Assembly: GCA_963751695.1 (NCBI GenBank)
Contig: CAVVVP010000004.1
Span: forward strand, 1-64,000
Origin: SZUA-22 sp963751695
Lineage (GTDB): Bacteria; Bacteroidota; Ignavibacteria; Ignavibacteriales; Melioribacteraceae
DNA: 64,000 nucleotides
Reading direction: 5' to 3'
Below, piece after piece: positions 45,841-55,092 of the stretch. Numbering within the stretch: position 1 is the first letter of the stretch; the number at the start of each line of letters is the position of its first letter. The position numbers and the translations under genes are program-made. The notes beneath the pieces are model-generated. The model did no database searches. It was not told the origin of the DNA and saw only the letters and a program-made list of their open reading frames with translations.

Positions 45841-47238
45841 ATGATTTTTAGAAAAACATATACAATATTTTCACTTATTCTAATACTTACTTTTATTTCA
45901 TGTTCTGATGATAGCAGTGAAATGGAGTTGGCTATTTTTGATAATGGAAATGTTCTCTTTACTGATTATGTTGATCATTACCTTCTTAGCACACAATATA
46001 AGCCCAAAAAATTTCCAACGGAACAAAATCTTGAAGAGATTGTTGAATTAAAAGCTATCGAAAAAATTGCAGTACTAGAAGCAATACAAGAGGGTGTAGA
46101 TAAGGATTCAGCTTATCTTTCTATTTCTGCAAATAATGAAAGAAGACTTCTTTATCAAAAGTACGTTCAGGAACATCTGGTAAATTCAATAGTTACAGAC
46201 AGCCTAATTCAAAAATTTTATAGTGAATATTCTCCGCAGTATAATATGAAGTATATCATGAGACCCATTGTAAAAACCTCTAGTGATAAATTTATTCAAT
46301 TGCAGAAAGATACAATTGAAACAGCTTATCAAGCTTTAGAACGAGGAATCGACTTTGGTAAAGTTGCTTATAGATACTCGCAGGATAAAACTACAAATAG
46401 CAAAGGAGGAGATCTAGGCTGGATCATTTTAGAATCTATGGGTGATCACATTGTAAGAGCTGTCATGGATACACTCCAAAACAATAGCTATTCCAAACCT
46501 TTTAAAGGGTATGGAGGTTATTACATATTATATAAAGGAGAGCAAAGAGATATTAAAACTCCACCTTTTGAAGAAATTGAATCAAAAATATGGAAATCAT
46601 TATACCGAAGTAGAAAAGCATATGTCCAGGTGGAACTTGAAAAGATAATTTCAGAACTATCGCAAAAGTATAACTCAAAACTAAATGAAGTAGAAATTGG
46701 TAGAGTATTAGAGAAAGCTGGATATAATTCTATTATGTCAGAGTATAAAGAATTAGATTTTAGTCAACTTTCGGATGAAGATAATATAGCAATATTAGCA
46801 GAATACAATGCTGGAGATATAAGAACCAAGGATCTATTTGCTAACCGTAAAAAAGCACCAGAGAATAAGTTTGAGTTTATGAATCTTTTAGAAAAAATAT
46901 TAGGGATGCATCTAGTTTCAATATATGCGAAAGAACTAAATATTCAAGAAAAAGACGAATTGCCTGAGCAATTAGAAGAAATGAGAACATCATTATTGAG
47001 AGCTATGCTTTTCAAGTATGAAGTTCAAGATAAGGTAGACAAAGAAGTTGAAGAAGTTGGTGTTCAGAAGGATGTAGCAAAAAGAAATGAAATTAAAATT
47101 AATTACCAAACTGAATACGAAGATTATTTAAAAGAAAAATATAATTTTCGTTTTGTGGAAAAGAACTTTGCAAATGCTCTTGATTTAGCATTAGAGATGA
47201 AAAAAGAGCAGAATCTAGAAAAACTTGATAATAAATAA
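45841..47238 (+). CDS. Lipoprotein with parvulin-type (PpiC/SurA-like) peptidyl-prolyl isomerase domain
   Basis: The 465-residue protein has a lipoprotein signal (TYTIFSLILILTFISC). A helical N-terminal region like the SurA chaperone domain follows. The parvulin domain spans about residues 135-245 (YNMKYIMRPIVKTSSDKFI, then GIDFGKVAYRYSQDKTTNSK and GGDLGWI). The C-terminal third is helical and charged (QDKVDKEVEEVGVQKDVAKR). Such lipoproteins help fold outer-membrane proteins. It sits directly upstream of the TonB receptor and has a diverged counterpart after the 1236-residue protein, so each may serve the locus. Confidence 0.82.
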   Translation: MIFRKTYTIFSLILILTFISCSDDSSEMELAIFDNGNVLFTDYVDHYLLSTQYKPKKFPTEQNLEEIVELKAIEKIAVLEAIQEGVDKDSAYLSISANNERRLLYQKYVQEHLVNSIVTDSLIQKFYSEYSPQYNMKYIMRPIVKTSSDKFIQLQKDTIETAYQALERGIDFGKVAYRYSQDKTTNSKGGDLGWIILESMGDHIVRAVMDTLQNNSYSKPFKGYGGYYILYKGEQRDIKTPPFEEIESKIWKSLYRSRKAYVQVELEKIISELSQKYNSKLNEVEIGRVLEKAGYNSIMSEYKELDFSQLSDEDNIAILAEYNAGDIRTKDLFANRKKAPENKFEFMNLLEKILGMHLVSIYAKELNIQEKDELPEQLEEMRTSLLRAMLFKYEVQDKVDKEVEEVGVQKDVAKRNEIKINYQTEYEDYLKEKYNFRFVEKNFANALDLALEMKKEQNLEKLDNK

Positions 47239-47282
47239 ATTATTATAAATAGACATTGTTGATATTAAAAATAGGTCAATTA

Positions 47283-50201
47283 ATGGAAATGTTAAAACAA
47301 ATCAATAAGAAAATTCTGCTATCAGTATTATCAGTTTTGATGGCAACTTCCCTTACATTATACGGTGGTTCCACCGGTAAAATCTCTGGGAAAGTAACAG
47401 ATGGTGTGACTGGCGAAGCACTTATAGGAGTCAATGTTATCCTTGCGGAAATGACGGGAGTCGGTGCTGCAACGGACATTAACGGCGAATATGTAATACT
47501 AAATGTTCCCCCAGGCACCTACACAATTAAATTCTCAATGATCGGATACAAAACTACGGAAGTTCAAGAAGTCCGAGTTTTCATCGACAGAATAATTAAT
47601 ATTAATGCCGACCTGCAGGAAGAGTCTTATGAGGGAGAAGTTGTTGTTGTTACAGCAACAAGAGAAGCAGTTGAAATGGATAGAACAAACTCAGCCTCCT
47701 ATGTAAATGCAGAAGAGATCAATTCTCTGCCGGTTACTGATCTAAAGGATGTTGTTCAACTGCAAGCTGGTGTTGTTAAAGGTCCTGGCGGTGAGCTTCA
47801 CATTCGTGGTGGTAGATCTCGTGAGATCGCATACATGGTTGATGGTGTTTCAGTTACAAATACTTTTAGTCAGGGTGGTGGATCCAACGTAGATGTTGAT
47901 AATAATATGGTTAGTGAGTTACAAGTTATAACTGGTACTTTCAACGCAGAGTATGGTTCAGCTCAATCAGGTATTATTAATGTGGTTACAAAAGTTCCTG
48001 ATCAAAATCTTACTGGAAATGTTGAAGCTAGAATGGGAGGATACTATTCTCCAGATTCACCTATGTATGTAGGTGGTGTCGACAAATATGATCCAACAAA
48101 TGATCTGGATGTCAGATTCTCGTTTTCAGTACCTTTTAAATTTATACCGGAGAGTTTGGGAAAACTTGGATTGTTAATCAATGGTAGATTCGTTGACTCA
48201 AAGGGTTATCTTTACGGAGAACGAAGGTTTATGCCTGAAGATGGGTGGGAAATAACAGCCTATCGCGAATGGTATAAAGCGACATACGATCCTGCAGATC
48301 CATTAGTGATACCTATTCCTGATGAAATGCATACTGGAGACGGTGAGGTCATTCCTATGGATTGGGAGCAGACTTATAACATTAGTACTAAGTTAGTTTA
48401 TCAACCTGTTGCAGGAATAACAACTTCATATAGTCTGTATATGAGCAAAGGGGAAAGTTCGGGATTCAGCAATTCATGGAAGTTTATTCCAGATGCAATG
48501 CCCACATGGTACAGTGAAAATATGACTCACATGTTTGTTTTTACACATACCCCTGCTGATAATATTTATTACAACTTGCGTTATTCTTATCAAACTAATA
48601 ATAGCGAAAATTACATGTATGAGAGTGCTGATGATCCAAGGTATCAGACAACAGCGGTAAATGCATGGGATCCTGGTGTGATAACCGGTTACGATATGGG
48701 TGGTATATACAGCTGGGATCGCGATTATTTTGACCAAGAAATTCATCTCGTAAATGGTGATCTAACATGGCAGATTAGCCAAGTTGTCGAATTAAAAGTG
48801 GGTGGGGAGTATAAATCTTATACATTCGATTATCTACAGTCTCCTATGAAAGAAGTTCTAGGTTATGAAACTGTGCAGTACCCCTATACGCAAAGTGAAA
48901 TTCGAGGATTGGAGCTTCCTTGGGAGTTTTTTAGAGATGCAACCAGAAATTATGAATTCGGCACCATAAAGCTTCGTGAATCTAATCCAGACAGTACAGC
49001 TGATGACCTCTTCTATGTTGAGTATCAGAGAAAACCAAAAGATGGAGCAGCATATGCACAAACTAGTTTGAGTATGGGTGAAGTTGTTCTTAATGCAGGA
49101 GTAAGGTTTGACTTTTTTGATACAAATGATAGATATGCACCAACTTATTATAATGTTTATCCAGAATTAGTTGGTGATGACCGATATTACGAGCAAGTTC
49201 AACCAAAATATCAAGTAAGTCCTCGTTTTGGATTGTCATTCCCTATTTCTGATGCTGGGGCACTTAGATTATCTTATGGCCACTTTTTTCAAATGCCTAG
49301 TTATGAAAAAATGTATCAGAATCCAGTGTTAAGAAATTACAATCAGTTTAGTATTGCTAACACAACGATTGGTAATCCAAACTTAAAGGCTGAGAAAACA
49401 ATACAGTATGAAATAGGTGTTCAGCAAGAGCTTGTAAGTGGACTTGCAATGGAACTTAGTGTATTCTACAAAGATATTAGAGATCTTCTCGGTATTGAAT
49501 TATTAACACTGAGTAATGCTACTACATTCAGAAGGTATATTAATAAAGAATATGGAAATTCATCAGGTGTTACATTTGCATTGAATTATAGAGATGCAAG
49601 TGGTGTATTTGCTGCTAATATTGATTATACCTACATGACAGCAAAAGGATCAGCATCAGACCCAAATGCTGCACTTGATGTTCAAATTCTTTCTGGGTCA
49701 AGTTCGGGAGCCTATACTTTAGCGCAGAGAAGAATAACAATTCTTGACTGGGACCAAACCCATTCATTAAACTCTACGTTAAGTTTGAGACCATGGATGA
49801 AGACTTTATTTAGTGCAGTTCTCCGCATGGGTTCTGCCTTACCTTATACTCCAAGTACACTCGGTTATGGATTAGATCTACCAGCAGGTTGGTGGGATAA
49901 TATTGATAGAAAACCTTTTAATTGGACAGTTGATTTAAGAGCATCTCAGGGATTTGAATTACTTGGATTGGATTTTATGGCAAGTATGAATATCTTCAAT
50001 GTCTTCAATCACTTAGAAGAACTTAATGTAAATCCGGTTACCGGTCATGCGGGACCAGATGCTTATTTACCAGAAATAGCTAGAAAGCGTTACACAAGAA
50101 TTGACCAAATTGGAGAATTCTCTCGAAATGAAGCGGATTACAATCCAACTTGGTATTCAAGTCCTAGATTTATTCAATTTGGATTAGCATTACAATTTTA
50201 A
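47283..50201 (+). CDS. TonB-dependent outer-membrane receptor with CarboxypepD_reg-like domain
   Basis: A signal peptide is followed by an N-terminal carboxypeptidase-regulatory-like beta domain (GKISGKVTDGVTGEALIGVN, then YVILNVPPGTYTIKFSMIGY). The TonB box region is EVVVVTATREAVEMDR, the plug has LHIRGGRSREIAYMVDGVSV and FNAEYGSAQSGIINVVTK, and the last about 750 residues form the 22-strand barrel, ending FIQFGLALQF. This is SusC-like architecture, importing large substrates such as oligosaccharides. The first ATG in frame is used as the start. A TTG 27 bases earlier is also possible. No SusD gene follows, only a PorV-like gene. Confidence 0.93.
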   Translation: MEMLKQINKKILLSVLSVLMATSLTLYGGSTGKISGKVTDGVTGEALIGVNVILAEMTGVGAATDINGEYVILNVPPGTYTIKFSMIGYKTTEVQEVRVFIDRIININADLQEESYEGEVVVVTATREAVEMDRTNSASYVNAEEINSLPVTDLKDVVQLQAGVVKGPGGELHIRGGRSREIAYMVDGVSVTNTFSQGGGSNVDVDNNMVSELQVITGTFNAEYGSAQSGIINVVTKVPDQNLTGNVEARMGGYYSPDSPMYVGGVDKYDPTNDLDVRFSFSVPFKFIPESLGKLGLLINGRFVDSKGYLYGERRFMPEDGWEITAYREWYKATYDPADPLVIPIPDEMHTGDGEVIPMDWEQTYNISTKLVYQPVAGITTSYSLYMSKGESSGFSNSWKFIPDAMPTWYSENMTHMFVFTHTPADNIYYNLRYSYQTNNSENYMYESADDPRYQTTAVNAWDPGVITGYDMGGIYSWDRDYFDQEIHLVNGDLTWQISQVVELKVGGEYKSYTFDYLQSPMKEVLGYETVQYPYTQSEIRGLELPWEFFRDATRNYEFGTIKLRESNPDSTADDLFYVEYQRKPKDGAAYAQTSLSMGEVVLNAGVRFDFFDTNDRYAPTYYNVYPELVGDDRYYEQVQPKYQVSPRFGLSFPISDAGALRLSYGHFFQMPSYEKMYQNPVLRNYNQFSIANTTIGNPNLKAEKTIQYEIGVQQELVSGLAMELSVFYKDIRDLLGIELLTLSNATTFRRYINKEYGNSSGVTFALNYRDASGVFAANIDYTYMTAKGSASDPNAALDVQILSGSSSGAYTLAQRRITILDWDQTHSLNSTLSLRPWMKTLFSAVLRMGSALPYTPSTLGYGLDLPAGWWDNIDRKPFNWTVDLRASQGFELLGLDFMASMNIFNVFNHLEELNVNPVTGHAGPDAYLPEIARKRYTRIDQIGEFSRNEADYNPTWYSSPRFIQFGLALQF

Positions 50202-50221
50202 TTATAAACTTTAGAACAGAC

Positions 50222-51301
50222 ATGCGAAAAATGAAAACTAAATTTACACAGCTAGCAATTCTCGTTTTAATCTTATTATTAACGGGAGAAAATTTATTTG
50301 GTCAGATCGACACCGGTAACTTAGAGTACGATACTGATGCTAATAAGAGAGGTTCAGCAGCGGCAGCAATGCTAGGCATTGGTGTGGGAGCGAGAGCTGA
50401 AGCAATGGGTGGAGCTTTTGTAGCGGTAGCTGATGATGCTACTGCGCTATATTGGAATCCAGCTGGCATAACTCAGCTAAACTCTCTTTCACTTTTAGTT
50501 ACCAAGGCAAATTGGCTTGTCGATACAGATTTCAGCACTCTTGATCTTGTTATTCCCCTTTCTTCCATGGGTTCTGCAATTGGTGTACATATTGGAATAC
50601 TAGATTATGGAGATAATCCAGTGCGAACGGTCTTTAGACCAGAAGGAACCGGTGAAACTTATTCCGCTTCAGATTTTGTTGTTGGACTTTATTGGGCGAT
50701 GAGTATAACCGATAGAGTATCAGTTAGTGTTGGAGCTAAGTATTTTCAACAGTCAATATGGCATGTATCAGGTTCTACTATAGCTGCGGATCTTTCAATA
50801 TTATTTAAAACCCCATGGAAAGGTCTAACACTCGGTGGAGCAGTTAGCAACCTTGGGCCAGAGTTCAGTCTTTCCGGAAGAGATTTAACAGGTATTCAAG
50901 ATGTTGATGGAAGAAAAGATATTGACTTCAACAATGATAATGTTCCAATTAGTGTAGCTACTGAATCATATCCTTTACCATTACTGTTTAGATTTGGTAT
51001 TGCTTACAAACTTGAACTTGGGGAAAAGAATTCAATTACGTTTGCTAGTAATCTAAACCACCCAAGCAACAATGTGGAAGCTGTTGATGCTGGAATTGAA
51101 GCTAGAATTTTTGACGCATTCTACCTTCGTGGCGGTTACCAGTCCATGTTTGCTGACTACTCAGCAAATGGACTAACCCTCGGTGCTGGTATCAATTATA
51201 AGATACTTGATGCTATGGCGATCATTGTTGATTATTCATGGTCCGACTGGGGTGTGCTAAATGCAGTGCATCGGTTTTCAGTTGGTATAAGTGCATATTA
51301 A
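50222..51301 (+). CDS. PorV/PorQ-family outer-membrane beta-barrel protein
   Basis: The 359-residue protein has a signal peptide (LAILVLILLLTGENLFGQ) and then the family signature GVGARAEAMGGAFVAVADDA, followed by TALYWNPAGITQL. Amphipathic strands continue to a C-terminal AVHRFSVGISAY. PorV-type proteins assist T9SS cargo at the outer membrane, and others are FadL-like channels. This one lies between a TonB receptor and a giant secreted protein, so it may shuttle or anchor that protein rather than be the general T9SS PorV. Confidence 0.85.
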   Translation: MRKMKTKFTQLAILVLILLLTGENLFGQIDTGNLEYDTDANKRGSAAAAMLGIGVGARAEAMGGAFVAVADDATALYWNPAGITQLNSLSLLVTKANWLVDTDFSTLDLVIPLSSMGSAIGVHIGILDYGDNPVRTVFRPEGTGETYSASDFVVGLYWAMSITDRVSVSVGAKYFQQSIWHVSGSTIAADLSILFKTPWKGLTLGGAVSNLGPEFSLSGRDLTGIQDVDGRKDIDFNNDNVPISVATESYPLPLLFRFGIAYKLELGEKNSITFASNLNHPSNNVEAVDAGIEARIFDAFYLRGGYQSMFADYSANGLTLGAGINYKILDAMAIIVDYSWSDWGVLNAVHRFSVGISAY

Positions 51302-51356
51302 AACTAAAAAGTAAAGTATTTATTAGAATTTTGTGATATAAAAAGGGAGTAATTAA

Positions 51357-54300
51357 GTGTCATACGAAAAGAAAATTTATCGAAAAGCTAACAACATGTT
51401 GATGCTTTTTATCTTAATGGTCTCTATTTCGTTAAGCTTTAATGAAACGAGCAAAGCTCAGGTAGCCGGTGCACAATTTGATTCGCATCCGATGCATTGG
51501 GCAAGATATTGGGCTCGAGGTGTATTTGATAGAAATTTGGTGTACTGTCCAATCTGGAATATTGGTAATATGACAGATGCCGGCAATACACCCAGCGAAC
51601 AATTAAGATGGCCAGGGAGTGAAGGATTAAGTTATACAGGAGCAGCACACTTCTTTATTGGTTCATATGTAACAGACATGAGAGCGTATAGTGGCAAACA
51701 AGTTCCAGAAGAGAGAGATGGTACTCAGTTTGGAATTGTTACTAATGCCTATTTACCCCATGTAAGTACTTCTACTGTTGCTCAGCTTTCATCAGATAGA
51801 ACACATCAGCAGATTTGGCAACCATTTCCAGGTTTTTACAATGATGGATTCTTCGGTTACATTTGGGGAATCAATGAAGATGTGAATGGTGATGGTGAAC
51901 TTGACCCAAGCGAAGATGTAAACTTTAATGGTGTTTTAGACTATAATCTTGATCCACCAGAAAGTATTCTTAAAAGTATGGCTATTAGTACAGATAAAAG
52001 AACATGGCCTGAATACTGGCCGGGAGGCTCATATGTTGGTGATGATAGATTGCCGGCTGGAAGACCTCCTAGAACAAGCCAGCCAGGTTTACGGTCAGGA
52101 AAATGGAATGGTGAATTTAAAGCAGGAACAATTGCTGATCAGGAAACCTTGTATATGATGGATGATCATGAGAATGATTTTTGGAATGATTATAAAGTAG
52201 TAAGATATTGGCCAATGAAAAATCCTGATGGGACTCCGGATACAACAAAATGGAGTAATCCAGATGTTACAAAACTTGCTATTGCAGGTGCTGGAATTGA
52301 AGTGGAATCAAGAACATACGGTTGGTTCCATCCATTAGCTGAAGATCTGTTAGTTTCAGTTTACAGAGTAAGAAACTACAGTGATTATAATCTTAATAGA
52401 GTTGTTACTGGAATGTGGGCTGATCCTAATATTGTTCAAGGTACATTTAATGCTGCTGATTTTATTGTTGCTGATTTTGTTGAAGGAGAAGGAAGATTAG
52501 AATTTGATGTTTTGTATCAGTGGCACAAATTTCCAGATCAGCTTAATACATTTCAAAAAGTAGGTACTTTTGGATTTGGCTTTCTTGAAAGTCCTGGAAT
52601 CGAGGATAATGACTTTGATGATGATAATGATGGCATAGTCGATGAAAGCATGTTTGATGGTATAGATAACGATGGTGACTGGGAAGCATTTGAGGATATA
52701 GGATTGTTAGATATTCCTGGCACAGCAAATAATGGTAGATGGGATACTGAAGATACAAATCTAAATGGCGGATTAGATCCTGGTGAAGATATAAACAAAA
52801 ATGATAAACTCGATTTCGAACCAATTAATGATGATAGAGGAACAGATGGTATCGGCCCCGATGAAAATGGCTGGCCAGGTCCAGATCCTGATGGAACAGA
52901 AACAAACGGTTCATTTGATATTGGTGAACCAGACTATGATATTACCGATATCGATGAAGCAGATCAAGCTGGATTGGATCATGTTTATGTTTATGAAGGT
53001 GACAAACAACTTAGGGATCAAAAAGCATTTTGGGATAAATATCTAAGTAAAGAGGGGCAACGAATTGATGAAACTGATGAGAATATCGTATTTCTTTTTG
53101 GTGCTAAAGATGTAAAGCTAGAAAATATTGATGCTCTTCAACAATCATCAAAGCCAACATGGAAAAGATTTACAATTACATTGCTTATGGGTGAAGATCA
53201 AGATGATATTGTTAGAAACAAAGCAACTATGCAGAGTATTTATAACAATAACTATCGCTTCCTAACTCCACCTCTGCAGCCAACGCTTGTTGCTAACGCA
53301 ACTGATGGTAAGGTACAATTGTACTGGGATTCGGATGCTGAAGATTCAAAAGATCCCTTCTTCGGTTATGATTTTAACGGTTATAGACTTTATAAAAGTA
53401 CTGATCCAGATTTTCTTGATATAAAAACAGTCACAGATGCTTTTGGTAACGTGCTATTATTTGAGCCCCTTGAAATATTTGACCGCTCGGATGATCAATT
53501 AAAAGGCGCCCATCCTGTTCCTTTTCCAAATCTTGGAGTACATTACGATATGGGTAAAAACGCTGGTTTGAAACATTCTTATGAAGACACTCTTGTTGAA
53601 AATGGAAGAACATATTATTACGCTGTCTCATCAATTGATGCAGGCAATGATTGGGACTTTTATGAAAGAGGATTAGTAAGTGAAGATTATCCATTGCAGG
53701 CGATGCCTAGTGAATCTCCTTTTAATATCACAGTAAATCAGCTTGGTGAAGTAGTCTTCAGAGATAAAAATACAGCCGTGGTTGTACCTCAAGAATCAGC
53801 AGCTGGATATACTGAACCATTAGTAGACTCATCAAAAATTGATCATGTAAGCGGTTGGGCACGTGGTGGTTTGTTTAACATAGATGTATATAATAAACAT
53901 CATGCAACGGATCATTTACATGATATTTATGAGATGACGTTTACAGATGACATGTGGCTCGATTCACTCACTCCGGATTATCAGTGGGGAAGTACAACTG
54001 GTATAATGTGTATCAATAAAACTACTGGAGATACCCTATTTGATCAAAGGTATGAATCAGCGTATGATTATCTTCAAAATGCTCCTCGAGAAGTTGAACG
54101 AGGGGTCTATCAAGGAATCAATTTTGATCTTAATTTCCCAATTGATCAAAGAGATGATGACAAAGGAATAGAAATAATAAAGTATGATGAAAATGGCAGA
54201 AAAACAAACGAGTGGAGAAAGTGGTCTACAAATACTCCTTCGAATCTAAGAGTTCAAGAGATTGGGTTAACAGGAGCATCAAAAGCATTGCCAAGAGACT

Positions 54301-55067
54301 TTGATATAAGAGTGGAAGAGGGTATTGTGGATACTTCATATGCGCCACCACCACAGCCCCCAATACCACAAACTATTTTTTCATATCCAATTAATTTTGC
54401 TATTTATGATGTTACTGATCCTAATAATGAAATTAAAATGAAAACAACAGTTGTTTACGACAAGGATAAAAATGCAAAAAATTATCCTGATGAAATGTTC
54501 GGTCAGATCTGGGATAGTACAAGATTGACTATTAGATTCAGGAAACCTGAAGACTATGCTGGTAACGATAAATACTATGGTTCATGGCAGATACGCTTTA
54601 TTAAAAATGTGTTCGATTCTCTAAATCCTACAATTCCTCCAGTACCAGGTGATGTATATAAGATCAGGACAGAGAGGAATCCGACCAGAGCAGATACCTT
54701 CCGCTTTAGTATAGAAGGTGGTGAATGGAAAGCAGAGGATGTGCAGGCGGAAGGCAGAAAGAAGGTTTATGTTGTACCAGACCCATATGTTGGTGCAAAT
54801 ACCTTAGAATCAAAATATGAGCTAGCTGGTAATTCGCAGCGTAGAGTTGATTTTGTAAATCTGCCACCTAAATGTACTATCTATATTTTCACGGTAGCTG
54901 GTGAACTCGTTAAGAAACTTGAACACGATGGACAGTTCGATGAGGGGAGGCATCCGTGGGATCTCACGGCTGAAGATGGGCCAGAGGTCGCATTTGGTAT
55001 GTATTTCTTCGTTGTTGAAGCGGAAGGACTTGAAACACAAAGAGGAAAATTCGCAATCATTAAATAG
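51357..55067 (+). CDS. Large secreted protein (1236 residues) with Ca-binding-like repeats and FlgD-like C-terminus
   Basis: A signal peptide (NNMLMLFILMVSISLSF) is followed by a large region of unknown fold rich in Trp and Tyr. Three Asp-rich clusters look like calcium loops (DVNGDGELDPSEDVNFNG, then DFDDDNDGIVDESMFDGIDN and DTNLNGGLDPGEDINKNDKL). A fibronectin-like segment follows (PTLVANATDGKVQLYWDS). The end (YVVPDPYVGAN, then GRHPWDLTAEDGPEVAFGMY and RGKFAIIK) resembles a FlgD-type Ig domain used as a surface-sorting tail. In position it takes the place of SusD next to a SusC-like receptor. The GTG start is supported by GGGAG seven bases upstream. Function unknown. Confidence 0.78.
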   Translation: MSYEKKIYRKANNMLMLFILMVSISLSFNETSKAQVAGAQFDSHPMHWARYWARGVFDRNLVYCPIWNIGNMTDAGNTPSEQLRWPGSEGLSYTGAAHFFIGSYVTDMRAYSGKQVPEERDGTQFGIVTNAYLPHVSTSTVAQLSSDRTHQQIWQPFPGFYNDGFFGYIWGINEDVNGDGELDPSEDVNFNGVLDYNLDPPESILKSMAISTDKRTWPEYWPGGSYVGDDRLPAGRPPRTSQPGLRSGKWNGEFKAGTIADQETLYMMDDHENDFWNDYKVVRYWPMKNPDGTPDTTKWSNPDVTKLAIAGAGIEVESRTYGWFHPLAEDLLVSVYRVRNYSDYNLNRVVTGMWADPNIVQGTFNAADFIVADFVEGEGRLEFDVLYQWHKFPDQLNTFQKVGTFGFGFLESPGIEDNDFDDDNDGIVDESMFDGIDNDGDWEAFEDIGLLDIPGTANNGRWDTEDTNLNGGLDPGEDINKNDKLDFEPINDDRGTDGIGPDENGWPGPDPDGTETNGSFDIGEPDYDITDIDEADQAGLDHVYVYEGDKQLRDQKAFWDKYLSKEGQRIDETDENIVFLFGAKDVKLENIDALQQSSKPTWKRFTITLLMGEDQDDIVRNKATMQSIYNNNYRFLTPPLQPTLVANATDGKVQLYWDSDAEDSKDPFFGYDFNGYRLYKSTDPDFLDIKTVTDAFGNVLLFEPLEIFDRSDDQLKGAHPVPFPNLGVHYDMGKNAGLKHSYEDTLVENGRTYYYAVSSIDAGNDWDFYERGLVSEDYPLQAMPSESPFNITVNQLGEVVFRDKNTAVVVPQESAAGYTEPLVDSSKIDHVSGWARGGLFNIDVYNKHHATDHLHDIYEMTFTDDMWLDSLTPDYQWGSTTGIMCINKTTGDTLFDQRYESAYDYLQNAPREVERGVYQGINFDLNFPIDQRDDDKGIEIIKYDENGRKTNEWRKWSTNTPSNLRVQEIGLTGASKALPRDFDIRVEEGIVDTSYAPPPQPPIPQTIFSYPINFAIYDVTDPNNEIKMKTTVVYDKDKNAKNYPDEMFGQIWDSTRLTIRFRKPEDYAGNDKYYGSWQIRFIKNVFDSLNPTIPPVPGDVYKIRTERNPTRADTFRFSIEGGEWKAEDVQAEGRKKVYVVPDPYVGANTLESKYELAGNSQRRVDFVNLPPKCTIYIFTVAGELVKKLEHDGQFDEGRHPWDLTAEDGPEVAFGMYFFVVEAEGLETQRGKFAIIK

Positions 55068-55092
55068 TTTTGCTGGTTGTTTCATTATTTAA

